64,000 bases of DNA from Sinobaca qinghaiensis. GTDB taxonomy: Bacteria > Bacillota > Bacilli > Bacillales > Marinococcaceae. Position 1 is the first letter of the stretch. The number at the start of each line of letters is the position of its first letter. The stretch spans positions 62,001 to 126,000 of the forward strand of contig NZ_RAPK01000011.1 of the NCBI RefSeq assembly GCF_003610495.1. The letters are read 5' to 3'. Positions 42,215-50,238 of this stretch are shown one piece after another. A model generated the notes under the pieces. That model had not been told where the DNA came from and did no database searches. It worked only from the letters and a program-made list of their open reading frames with translations. A program made the position numbers and the translations under genes.

Positions 42215-44053
42215 TCACTTTTGCGGGGAAATGTGGCTTAAACTTCCGCCATCTTTAAACAATCGATCGACATGCTTCTCTACTTCAGGGTCAGCAATAA
42301 GCGGCGGCGCATGATGCGGCTTGATTCTCGCATCTATAATCATATTGTCGCAGCCCCAGTGCTTATGATCGTAAAAGCTGTTTACCCCATGAATATCGTG
42401 GGACGGATTGCTTCTCGTAAACACAGCCCACATGAAATTGGAGATGGTTTCACTAATAAACGTGCTGTCATCACAGAGAATAATGATTGGACAATCCGGC
42501 ATTTTTCCGTTTTTCAGCAGGCTTTGGCTTAATTCAGCCGTTTCCTTTTCCGCCTCTTCATACGTCGTGAATTCCGGTCCCTGTACGGCAGTCATTCCAG
42601 GCATCACCAGGCGTGCATTATGAAAGGTATCGATCTGTTCAAAATGAACGGGCACCGTTTGACAGAGCTCTCTTCTTTTATCTCCATACGCAGCAATGAC
42701 GACTTTGCTGCCGCTGTTTAATCCGGTACCGGAATAGTCGAGCGTATCGATCGTCGTATTGGTGTAAAAATGCAGGTCACGGTGCAGATCAAGACGTTCC
42801 ATAATATACGTTAGAAATTCCACTTCTTTATGAGTATCGAGCGTTTTCTCCTGCTCTGCTGTAATAAAAAGAAACTTAGCGAGGCTTACGTGGCCGGTTC
42901 CCAGAATCCGGTTGGCAATCGTGAGCAGTTCGGCCGGGCGCTGTACATCCTGAAAAGGCGTATAACGTTCGCTTCCAATGGCAAACAGCAGCGGGTGCAC
43001 TCCTGCCGCATCAACGGCGTTTACTTCTTTCACGCCGGGGATTTCCTCTTTTAAGGCATCGCCGGTCAGCTTATGAATCAGGTCGCCAAACGCCGTGTCT
43101 TCCTGCGGCGGACGGCCAACGACCGTCAGCGGCCAGATTGCCTGCTGCTTGGCATATACTTTATGCACACGCATCATCGGAAACTCATGTACCAGGCTGT
43201 AGTAGCCCAGATGATCGCCAAAGGGTCCTTCCGGCTTGGTTTCCTGCGGGTGCAGCTCTCCGGTAATCACAAAATCAGCATCAAGGCTGATACAGTATCC
43301 GTCTGCATACGTATAACGGAAACGGCGTCCGGCCAGAAGACCGGCAAATGTCATTTCGCTTAATCCTTCCGGCAGCGGCATGACGGCGGAGAGCGTATGG
43401 GAAGGCGGTCCTCCTATAAAAATACTTACTTTTAACGGCCGGCCGAGGCGGTTGGCTTTTTCCTGGTGCACCCCGATGCCCCTGTGAATCTGATAGTGCA
43501 TACCGATTTCTTTATTTGTTTCAAAATCATTGCCGTCCAGCTGTACCCGGTACATGCCGAGGTTACTATTCATAATACCCGGCTTTTCCGGATCCTCTGA
43601 GTAAACCTGGGGAAGCGTAACAAAAGCTCCGCCGTCATCCGGCCAATGTTTAATTAACGGCAGGTCTTCAATACGAATTTCGTCAAATCCATCTACTTCT
43701 TTTTCCTTTTTCTTCATGGGGAGCGCTTTGGAACCGGCCACGCCGGAGCTGAAGTTTTTTATCGGCTGCTTTAATGCAGCTACCGGATCGCTGCGCAGGG
43801 AAATCAGACGCTGCGTTGTTTCCAGCGTGTTCCGGAAAATAAATTCACTTCTTTCCAAATCGCCGAATAAGTTGGATACAGCCCGGTATTTTGATCCTTT
43901 TACATTTTCAAATAGTAAAGCAGGACCGCCTGCCGCGTTTACACGCATATGTATGGATGCAAGCTCCAGATGGGGATCCACTTCTTCTTTAATCCGGATG
44001 AGGCGTCCATTCTTTTCTAAATCGTTAATACAGTCTTCCAGGGTTGGATACAT
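42215..44053 (-). CDS. UbiD-family decarboxylase
   Basis: A 612-residue member of the prenyl-FMN-dependent UbiD family. Typical words are NAAGGPALLFENVKGS at the N terminus, GIGVHQEKANRLGRPLKVSIFIGGPPS in the flavin domain and KPEGPFGDHLGYYS, which carries an acidic catalytic residue. At 612 residues it is longer than E. coli UbiD (497) and resembles the long subgroup found in Bacillaceae and other bacteria. The substrate is unknown; prenylated hydroxybenzoate or naphthoate acids are candidates. No ubiX/flavin prenyltransferase gene is in the window, so the cofactor must come from elsewhere. A sigma-A type promoter lies just upstream. Confidence 0.87.
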   Translation of the reverse strand: MYPTLEDCINDLEKNGRLIRIKEEVDPHLELASIHMRVNAAGGPALLFENVKGSKYRAVSNLFGDLERSEFIFRNTLETTQRLISLRSDPVAALKQPIKNFSSGVAGSKALPMKKKEKEVDGFDEIRIEDLPLIKHWPDDGGAFVTLPQVYSEDPEKPGIMNSNLGMYRVQLDGNDFETNKEIGMHYQIHRGIGVHQEKANRLGRPLKVSIFIGGPPSHTLSAVMPLPEGLSEMTFAGLLAGRRFRYTYADGYCISLDADFVITGELHPQETKPEGPFGDHLGYYSLVHEFPMMRVHKVYAKQQAIWPLTVVGRPPQEDTAFGDLIHKLTGDALKEEIPGVKEVNAVDAAGVHPLLFAIGSERYTPFQDVQRPAELLTIANRILGTGHVSLAKFLFITAEQEKTLDTHKEVEFLTYIMERLDLHRDLHFYTNTTIDTLDYSGTGLNSGSKVVIAAYGDKRRELCQTVPVHFEQIDTFHNARLVMPGMTAVQGPEFTTYEEAEKETAELSQSLLKNGKMPDCPIIILCDDSTFISETISNFMWAVFTRSNPSHDIHGVNSFYDHKHWGCDNMIIDARIKPHHAPPLIADPEVEKHVDRLFKDGGSLSHISPQK

Positions 44054-44086
44054 AAGTCACGTCTCCTATTTGTATGATTAGTTCTG

Positions 44087-44115
44087 ATTATACCTGTCTT
44101 ACCGGACACTGTCTT
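44087..44115 (-). promoter_or_regulatory. Sigma-A type promoter of the UbiD-family gene
   Basis: On the minus strand AAGACA (44115-44110), a 17-bp spacer and a perfect TATAAT (44092-44087), 33 bases before the ATG. Confidence 0.65.
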
Positions 44116-44158
44116 TGATTTAGATGGGAAAGCGTGCTTTGTTCATTGATTTGTCATA

Positions 44159-44192
44159 TAAAAAAGCCGCCGGCATTTACTGCCGGCAGCGC
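44159..44192 (-). terminator. Intrinsic terminator of the usp pair
   Basis: GCTGCCGGCA-GTAAA-TGCCGGCGGC followed by TTTTTT on the minus strand, five bases past the stop. Confidence 0.9.
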
Positions 44193-44196
44193 TGAT

Positions 44197-44643
44197 TTAT
44201 TGTTTGTCTGCACGGACAATCAGTACATCGCAGGCCGCTCTTCTTGTTATTTGTTCGGAGACACTTCCAAGGACAAACCGCTCGACTGCTCCCATCCCGG
44301 CAGCCCCAGCTACAATCAAATCAACATGGTATTTCCCTGCAATACTTTTGGGGATTTTTGATTTCGGGGAACCGTGCTCCATAATCGTAATGATTTTTAC
44401 TTTTCCTTCCTTCTCCGCCTCGGCTTTATACTCATTTAAAAGGTTCTGCGAGTATTCTTCCAGTCCTTTTACAAACGACGTGTTGTAGTGTTCCATGCCC
44501 GCGTACGAGGTGGTATCTACAACGTGACAGATCAGCAGTTCAGCACCCTCGCGTTCAGCCAGCCGTCTGGCTTTTTGAAACGCCGCTTTGGATTCGCTGG
44601 ATCCATCTACCGCTGCCAGGATTCGTTTGTATATCTGTGTCAT
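44197..44643 (-). CDS. Single-domain universal stress protein
   Basis: A 148-residue UspA-type protein. It begins YKRILAAVDGSSESKAAFQKA and ends with the ATP-binding run GAAGMGAVERFVLGSVSEQITRRAACDVLIVR. It lies 12 bp behind the larger usp gene at 44656 and shares a terminator with it, so the two form an operon. It is closely similar in sequence to the 156-residue protein at 46828-47298 (same HYNTSF/YSPAIF, EHGSPKSKIPKS and GSVSE words), which points to a recent duplication. Confidence 0.92.
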   Translation of the reverse strand: MTQIYKRILAAVDGSSESKAAFQKARRLAEREGAELLICHVVDTTSYAGMEHYNTSFVKGLEEYSQNLLNEYKAEAEKEGKVKIITIMEHGSPKSKIPKSIAGKYHVDLIVAGAAGMGAVERFVLGSVSEQITRRAACDVLIVRADKQ

Positions 44644-44655
44644 ATAGAGTCCCCC

Positions 44656-45564
44656 TTATAGTGTTGTTTCCTCCTGCACCGGCTGCCTTACAACGAGCAC
44701 ATCGCATCCCGCTCTTCTAGTAATGCCTTCCGATACGCTGCCCAGGAAAAACCGCTCTCTGCTGCGCAGTCCTGACGCCCCGGATACAATAAGATCAGCA
44801 TGATGTCTGGGTGCGACGCTTCTTGCTAGTACCATCTTCGGAGCCCCATGTTCTACTTCCACCCTGACTGGAGAAATCCCTTCGCTTTCTGCCTCCTGCT
44901 TATACTCGGTAAGCATTTTCCAGCCGGCGTCTTCCATAGACTGCAGTGCCTCCTTGCTGTTTTTTGTCACGTTTGACAGCATTCTTTTATTGATAACGTG
45001 GGCGATCGTTAATTCAGCTTTTTCCAATTTAGCCAGGTGAATGGTTTTTTTGAAGGCACGATGCGCCGATTCAGAGCCGTCTACCGCCAGGAGGATGGAC
45101 ACATATGGGTAGCCGTCCGCTTTTTTCCTGACGATCAGCACGTCACTCGTGGCATGTCTGGCAATACCTGCCGATACGCTTCCAATAACAAACTTCTCTA
45201 CTGTGCCCGCTCCTGATGCGCCTGCCACTATTAAATCCGCCTTCTGTGCTGCTGCTATTTCTTTAGGAATAAGAACCTTGGGATTTCCCCGGTCGAGAAT
45301 GGTTTCGATATTAGTAAGTCCGGCATCCATCATGTCGCTTTCCATGTCATGGAGCAGCTCTTTGCCCCGCTCCTCTGCCTCTTTAAAAAAATCAACGGGA
45401 AACGTCTGGACTCCGGCGTAGGCGGCTTCATCTACGACGTGTGTAATAATCAGCTTCGCGTCATTGTTCATTTTTGCGATTTCACTTGCTTTGCGAAGCG
45501 CGTTTTTGGACTCCGAGGAGTCATCCACCGCTACTAATATGCGTTCGTAAGCTGTTTTCATCAT
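44656..45564 (-). CDS. Tandem-domain universal stress protein (UspA x2)
   Basis: A 302-residue protein with two UspA domains, similar in layout to the one at 40050. Domain 1 has ILVAVDDSSESKNALRKA and GASGAGTVEKFVIGS; domain 2 has ILLAVDGSESAHRAFKKT and GASGLRSRERFFLGS. Both keep the G-2x-G-9x-G-S nucleotide pattern. It is the first gene of a usp pair. About 50 bp upstream a half-site TGTGACAAAC resembles the FNR half seen at the other usp promoters, but the second half is missing. Start ATG or the ATG one codon later follow GAGGAGGATAC. Confidence 0.93.
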   Translation of the reverse strand: MMKTAYERILVAVDDSSESKNALRKASEIAKMNNDAKLIITHVVDEAAYAGVQTFPVDFFKEAEERGKELLHDMESDMMDAGLTNIETILDRGNPKVLIPKEIAAAQKADLIVAGASGAGTVEKFVIGSVSAGIARHATSDVLIVRKKADGYPYVSILLAVDGSESAHRAFKKTIHLAKLEKAELTIAHVINKRMLSNVTKNSKEALQSMEDAGWKMLTEYKQEAESEGISPVRVEVEHGAPKMVLARSVAPRHHADLIVSGASGLRSRERFFLGSVSEGITRRAGCDVLVVRQPVQEETTL

Positions 45565-45746
45565 GTATCCTCCTCATAATAGGTTTTTAAATAATGTATC
45601 GTATGGCAGTGTATCCATAGGTTTGTCACAGGTACTTCAGCACAGGCATTTCAGCATATATTCCTTTATACTGTCGACATATTGATTCCTTCTTTTGACA
45701 AAAGATCCTTATGTTTACCATCACTACACAGCCAGGAGGCTTTTCA

Positions 45747-46841
45747 TTGAAGTATTTATTTTCTTTATTAGGAGCTGGGCTTCTTTTAACTGCAGCGGGG
45801 TGCGGCAGCAATACTGCGGATCCCTCTGATCAAAAAGTTCCTTCCATTCCGGCTGAAAAAACAGCAAATGCGCTGGAAGCCGTACCGGAAGCCAGTCCTT
45901 TTACAATCGCTTTTGCCGGAGACACGATGTTTGACTGGGACCTGCGGCCGGTTCTCGACGAGCGGGGCTATGATTATCCATTTGAGTACGTACATAACGA
46001 ATTTGAAAAGGCCGATTACAGCATGGTGAACCTGGAGAGCACCATCACGGAGCGGGAAACAAAAACCGACGGCCAGCTGTTCTGGATTAAAAGCAGGCTC
46101 GAATCTCTGGATGCATTAAAAGGCGCCCACGTTGATATGGTTAATCTCGGCAACAATCATATGATGGACTATGGCGAGCAGGGCCTGCTGGACACGATAG
46201 ATGCCCTGGAAACGAAAGAAATTGCTTATATCGGTGCCGGAAGTTCCAGTGAAGAAGCTTATGAAGCAGAAGTAGTCGAAATTAACGGCAGCACGGTCGC
46301 TTTTCTGTCTTTCACACGTTTTTTCCCCGATTTCAGCTGGACGGCCCAGCCCGGAAAGCCCGGCGTTACGAATGGCTACGACCTTGATCACGTGATCGAA
46401 ACCATTCAGGCGCACGAGGAGTCCGTTGATGCCGATCATCTGGTCGTTAATTTTCACTGGGGAGTTGAAAAAACCAGCGCACCGGCGGCTTATCAGCATG
46501 AATATGTGGAGCGCATCGTAGACGAAACGGGTACCGACGCCATTGTAGGTGCACATCCGCACTGGCTGCAGGGATTTGAGTTTTATGACGGCGTTCCCAT
46601 TGCCTATTCGCTTGGGAATTTTCTTTTTCCGGACTACGTGAGCGGCCATTCTGCCGAAACAGGCGTACTCCATTTAACCTTTACAGAAGAAGAAACAAGT
46701 CTTGCTTTCGCCCCCTATCAAATTAAAAACAACCAAATTACACCGGTCGAAGGCCAGGAAAAACAACAGATGTTTCAATACCTTGAAGATATTTCTATAA
46801 ATGCTGAAGTAGATGAAAATGGATACGTTACGGAGTCATAG
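45747..46841 (+). CDS. CapA/PgsA-family lipoprotein
   Basis: A 364-residue extracellular protein of the CapA (poly-gamma-glutamate capsule) metallophosphatase-like family. I use TTG 45747, because AGGAGG ends seven bases before it and it gives a proper signal peptide (KYLFSLLGAGLLLTAAGC) with lipobox cysteine. Metal-site words are FAGDTMFDWD, VNLESTIT, NLGNNHMMDYG, VNFHWGVE and GAHPHWLQG. PgsA-like proteins take part in export or anchoring of poly-gamma-glutamate, but pgsBC are absent here, so this may be an independent CapA-like enzyme. Its end overlaps the convergent usp gene by 14 bp. Confidence 0.88.
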   Translation: MKYLFSLLGAGLLLTAAGCGSNTADPSDQKVPSIPAEKTANALEAVPEASPFTIAFAGDTMFDWDLRPVLDERGYDYPFEYVHNEFEKADYSMVNLESTITERETKTDGQLFWIKSRLESLDALKGAHVDMVNLGNNHMMDYGEQGLLDTIDALETKEIAYIGAGSSSEEAYEAEVVEINGSTVAFLSFTRFFPDFSWTAQPGKPGVTNGYDLDHVIETIQAHEESVDADHLVVNFHWGVEKTSAPAAYQHEYVERIVDETGTDAIVGAHPHWLQGFEFYDGVPIAYSLGNFLFPDYVSGHSAETGVLHLTFTEEETSLAFAPYQIKNNQITPVEGQEKQQMFQYLEDISINAEVDENGYVTES

Positions 46842-47298
46842 CCAGGGCTTCTTCGTATCCTTTCTTTTTGCGTACAATCAGCACATCACATGAAGCTCTT
46901 CTCACAATGTGCTCCGACACGCTTCCAAGAATAAGCCTTTCCACAGCGCCCGTTCCGGCCGCACCGGCGATAATCAGGTCCACGTTAAACTTAGGAGCTG
47001 CTGATTTTGGGATTTTCACCCGTGGAGATCCGAATTCCAGGCTGGTGGTAACCTTTTTAACCCCCGCTTCCTGCGCCTGGGTTTTGTATTCTGCTAAAAG
47101 CGTTTTGGCATATTTTTCAAAACCTGCAAAGATAGCCGGGCTGTACTCAATTCCTGTGTAGGAGCGTTCGTCTACTACCGTGCAGATAATAAGCTCTGCT
47201 CCTTCTTTTCCTGCCAGGCTGACTGCCTTTCTAAATGCATAGTATCCTTCCTCTGATCCGTCTACTGCTGCAAGGATGGTGTGATAAATAGCGCTCAT
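46828..47298 (-). CDS. Single-domain universal stress protein
   Basis: A 156-residue UspA protein, beginning YHTILAAVDGSEEGYYAFRKA and ending with GAAGTGAVERLILGSVSEHIVRRASCDVLIVRKK, so it has the ATP-binding motif. AAAAGGGGGA precedes the ATG. The promoter has a perfect TATAAT and a perfect FNR-type palindrome centred at -41.5, making it the best candidate of the block for control by oxygen limitation. It converges with the CapA-like gene. Confidence 0.92.
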   Translation of the reverse strand: MSAIYHTILAAVDGSEEGYYAFRKAVSLAGKEGAELIICTVVDERSYTGIEYSPAIFAGFEKYAKTLLAEYKTQAQEAGVKKVTTSLEFGSPRVKIPKSAAPKFNVDLIIAGAAGTGAVERLILGSVSEHIVRRASCDVLIVRKKKGYEEALAMTP

Positions 47299-47342
47299 AT
47301 ACGGTCCCCCTTTTCTGTCATTAGGACTGATGTTCTTCCTTT

Positions 47343-47385
47343 ATTATAATGGGTTTCGCTTTCCGGCAATGTGATGTAAATCACT
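47343..47385 (-). promoter_or_regulatory. FNR-type activator site and -10 box of the 46.8-kb usp gene
   Basis: The palindrome TGTGATGTAAATCACT (47370-47385) fits the Bacillus FNR consensus TGTGA-N6-TCACT exactly. On the minus strand a perfect TATAAT lies at 47348-47343. With +1 at about 47336 the site centre is at -41.5, the same geometry as at the other usp promoter. No good -35 box is present, as expected for a class II activated promoter. Confidence 0.72.
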
Positions 47386-47562
47386 CATTGATTGGCTTCC
47401 TGCCGCTTCTGCAGAAAAGATATCGAATATGGGACTATATGTTCAACTATGGCGGATATAGGTTTGATAACGGCAGGAAATGGCAATCCCACTACTATAT
47501 CCTTTCGTTTATGACGTTAAAGGGTAAAAGGATTATGCACGATATAATAAGGAGGCACTATC

Positions 47563-48462
47563 ATGACAGCAGCTGTGCACGGAGTATACGAGAACAGTCA
47601 GCAGGCAGCCGAAGCCATAGCCGCTTTAAAGCAGGAAGGCGTCCTTTCTGACAATATTTCCATCGTCTTAAATGATGAAAATGAAGGCAGTTTCATTTCG
47701 AAAGAAACCGGCGTTCAGGCAAATGTGGAACAAACGCAGGAAAAAGAAAACACCAGCTTTATGGATGGTTTAAAAAATATGTTCAAAGGCAGTTCTTCTG
47801 ATACCGATTCAACGACGCATACAAGTGCCACGCTTCAGGAGCTGGGGCTGTCCGAAGCAGAAGCCGATTCACATGCTTCTGCTGTAGAAAAGGGAAGTGT
47901 TATTGTTCTCACCCATTCTTTAGACACGGCTCCCATCGACGAGCAGGAAGTACCTCCTCCCGGCAATGAATATACAACGGCCGAACCGGATAAAGCTCCT
48001 ACCGCACAAAACGAATCCACCGAGGAGCAGGTCATGCCGCTTCGCGAAGAACAATTGGACGTTACGAAGAAAAAAGTGGATAAAGGAGAAGTCGGTGTTA
48101 CTAAAGAGGTGGTAGAGGAAGAACAAACAGTCTCCGTACCGGTCCAGCGGGAAGAAGCTTTTATTGAAAAGCGCCCGGTCGACAGCAGCGAAACAGCACC
48201 ACCCGGGGAAATAGGAGAAGACCACGATGAAGTTCGGATGCGCCTCACAGATGAGGAGGTTGAAATAAAAAAAACCTCGGTCGTTACCGATGAAGTTGTG
48301 GTAGGCAAAAGAAAAATCCAGGAAACCGAAGAAGAGACAGAACACGTAAAACGGGAAGAAGCCCGTATTAACGACGAAGGCCAAACAACAGAAAACGAAG
48401 ACCCTTCCGTGCATCCTCTTTCGAATAAAAAAGGAAATGACAACGAAACAAAGAAATCATAA
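47563..48462 (+). CDS. YsnF/AvaK-like stress protein (GSP17M-like N terminus, DUF2382)
   Basis: A 299-residue hydrophilic, acidic protein. Residues 1 to about 130 resemble the heat-induced general stress protein 17M domain (GVYENSQQAAEAIAALKQEGV, SKETGVQ, LGLSEAEADSHASAVEKGSVIV). The C-terminal half (about 155-275) is a DUF2382 repeat (MPLREEQLDVTKKKVDKGEVGVTKEVVEEEQTVSVPVQREEAFIEKRPV and a second EEVEIKKTSVVTDEVVVGKRKI unit), as in YsnF. Members are induced by general stress but no biochemical role is proven. AAGGAGG precedes the ATG and a strong terminator follows. Confidence 0.88.
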   Translation: MTAAVHGVYENSQQAAEAIAALKQEGVLSDNISIVLNDENEGSFISKETGVQANVEQTQEKENTSFMDGLKNMFKGSSSDTDSTTHTSATLQELGLSEAEADSHASAVEKGSVIVLTHSLDTAPIDEQEVPPPGNEYTTAEPDKAPTAQNESTEEQVMPLREEQLDVTKKKVDKGEVGVTKEVVEEEQTVSVPVQREEAFIEKRPVDSSETAPPGEIGEDHDEVRMRLTDEEVEIKKTSVVTDEVVVGKRKIQETEEETEHVKREEARINDEGQTTENEDPSVHPLSNKKGNDNETKKS

Positions 48463-48509
48463 AAAGCAGCCCCGTGTCCTTTATAAGGATGCGGGGCTGC
48501 TTGTTTTTC
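48463..48509. terminator. Bidirectional terminator between ysnF-like and gdh genes
   Basis: AAGCAGCCCCG...CGGGGCTGCTT with an inner TCCTTTATAAGGA stem; T-rich on both strands. Confidence 0.88.
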
Positions 48510-48526
48510 GTGTAATAGTCAATCTG

Positions 48527-49780
48527 TTATGAAATATATCCTCTGTATTCCAGTGCCTGTTCCAGCTTCTGGAGTGCAAAGATCATCGCACCGTTTCGGT
48601 AGGTAGTTTGATAGGATGCAGCGGTTTCTTCGGTGTTTTCATAAGCCTCCAAAATAAACGTTTTCATCCGCTCGTTTATTTCGTCTTCTTCCCAGTAATA
48701 GTTCATGTGATTCTGCACCGATTCGAGATAAGACACGATGACTCCTCCGGCATTCACCAGAATATCCGGATAAACATGCTGGTCTTTCTCTTTTAACATA
48801 TGGTCGGCTTCCGGAGTGGTCGGCCCGTTTGCCAGTTCCATAATATGCTTTGCTTTAATACGGGACGCATTGTTTTTCGTAATGACGCCTTCCATGGCCG
48901 CCGGGATTAAAATATCGGTATCCACATACAGAACGTCCTCACTGCTGTCGAGCATAAATGCTGCACCGTATTCTTTCAGTCCACTGTTTTCTTTTGCTTC
49001 CTGGGCTTTTGGAATATCGAGCCCTTCTTTATCGTACAGGGCCGTTTTAGAATCACTGACGCCGACAACCTTGAAACCTTTGTCATAGAGCAGGCGTGCT
49101 GCGATCTGACCGCCATTGCCAAAGCCCTGAACGGCTACCCGCGTATGTTCCGGAGCCTGTTTCATTTTCTCAAGCATCTGCTCTATAACATAAACGGCAC
49201 CCTGCGCTGTAGCGGCGCCTCTCGCTTTTGAACCGCCGACTAAAGGTGGTTTTCCTGTGATAACACCCGCTTCATGCCTGCCGGCAATTCTTGAATACGT
49301 ATCCATCATAATGCCCATCGTTTTTGGGTCCGTGTATACGTCAGGCGCCGGCACGTCGCGGCCCGCTCCGAACAAGTCGGAAAATGCTTCCATATAGCCC
49401 CGGCTTACTTCCCGCAGCTCCCGATCACTCAGCATCGATGGATCACACGCCACGCCGCCTTTTGCTCCACCGTGCGGAATCTGTACGAGAGCCGATTTAA
49501 ACGTCATCCATGTGCCCAGAGCCTGTGATTCCTCAACGGTCATGGACGGATGAAACCGGATCCCGCCTTTGAATGGTCCCAGGAGATCATTATGCTGGGT
49601 CCGGTATCCTTTGAAAAGCTGCGTATGGCCATCGTCCATTTCGACGGGAAACGATACTTCTACTTTTCGTTTAGGGTGAGACAGCAGTGTCTGCACGCTG
49701 TCTTTTAGTTTCATTGTCCGGGATGCCTCTTCAATTTGTTCAAACACAACATCCAGCGGTCCCTGTTCTTTTTCTGTCAT
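48527..49780 (-). CDS. NAD-type glutamate dehydrogenase (GudB/RocG family)
   Basis: A 417-residue Glu/Leu/Phe/Val dehydrogenase. The substrate-binding lysines are in GPFKGGIRFHP and the catalytic lysine is in PHGGAKGGVACDPS. The dinucleotide fold has VAVQGFGNGGQIAARLL and VGVSDS. Length and words agree with B. subtilis GudB/RocG, which convert glutamate to 2-oxoglutarate and ammonia. There is no insertion in the active-site region that would mark the cryptic gudB form. It appears to be a single-gene unit with a ribosome site AAGGAGAG. Confidence 0.93.
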   Translation of the reverse strand: MTEKEQGPLDVVFEQIEEASRTMKLKDSVQTLLSHPKRKVEVSFPVEMDDGHTQLFKGYRTQHNDLLGPFKGGIRFHPSMTVEESQALGTWMTFKSALVQIPHGGAKGGVACDPSMLSDRELREVSRGYMEAFSDLFGAGRDVPAPDVYTDPKTMGIMMDTYSRIAGRHEAGVITGKPPLVGGSKARGAATAQGAVYVIEQMLEKMKQAPEHTRVAVQGFGNGGQIAARLLYDKGFKVVGVSDSKTALYDKEGLDIPKAQEAKENSGLKEYGAAFMLDSSEDVLYVDTDILIPAAMEGVITKNNASRIKAKHIMELANGPTTPEADHMLKEKDQHVYPDILVNAGGVIVSYLESVQNHMNYYWEEDEINERMKTFILEAYENTEETAASYQTTYRNGAMIFALQKLEQALEYRGYIS

Positions 49781-49906
49781 TAGTCTACTCTCCTTATTTC
49801 CTTCATGCCTCTGTTTCTTTATCTTGTGACAAAAGGTAATGAAATGGTAAAAGGTATTCTTTGTACTATTACCACTTTTCAGGGAAGGTTAATCTACTCC
49901 AGGCTG

Positions 49907-50206
49907 TTATTCCTTTTTTTCCAGCCGGTTAAGCTTCCAGTAAACCGGGATAAGTACAAGAATCAAAATCAAACCGTACAAGTATGCTTCCCAAAGAGAT
50001 TCCGAAGTGATATTAATAAACGGCATGATGACAAATATTAATAAAAAGAAAAATATTCCCTGAAAAATAAGCAGGGACCTGCTGTATCTGCTTACCCGGT
50101 CACATGACGGACATTTTAATTCCCATGGGCGGACGTCCCGTCTTCGCCACTTTGGCTTCCATAACGGAATTTTATGTCCGCAGTAGGGACACGTTAAATG
50201 AAAAAT
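49907..50206 (-). CDS. Zinc-ribbon membrane protein without a usual start codon
   Basis: An open frame encoding 99 residues. It has two CxxC pairs (CPYC at about 6-9 and CPSC at about 32-35) and two membrane helices (about 46-66 and 72-90), ending in a short basic tail. No ATG, GTG or TTG exists between the in-frame stop just upstream (in the end of the HAD gene) and the first CxxC. The best start is ATT at 50206, five bases after AGGTG. Alternatives are a sequence error, a decayed 5' end, or frameshift from the HAD gene, whose stop lies 33 bp upstream. Its plan matches the protein at 36684-36995. Confidence 0.5.
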   Translation of the reverse strand: MFHLTCPYCGHKIPLWKPKWRRRDVRPWELKCPSCDRVSRYSRSLLIFQGIFFFLLIFVIMPFINITSESLWEAYLYGLILILVLIPVYWKLNRLEKKE

Positions 50207-50238
50207 GTGATCACCTGCTTTATCTTTTTCTACAGCCT

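Noticed and set aside
45615-45630. A third FNR-type site upstream of the usp gene at 44656-45564
   Set aside because: Only the TGTGA half is present (TGTGACAAACCTATGG), and the -10 at the matching distance (TATTTA) is weak.
47515-47545. Sigma-B promoter before the YsnF-like gene
   Set aside because: GTTTAT and GGGTAA are only nine bases apart, too close for sigma-B.
47349-47651. 100-codon plus-strand open frame ahead of the YsnF-like gene
   Set aside because: It overlaps the real start with its AAGGAGG site in another frame and covers the FNR-type site; composition is not protein-like.
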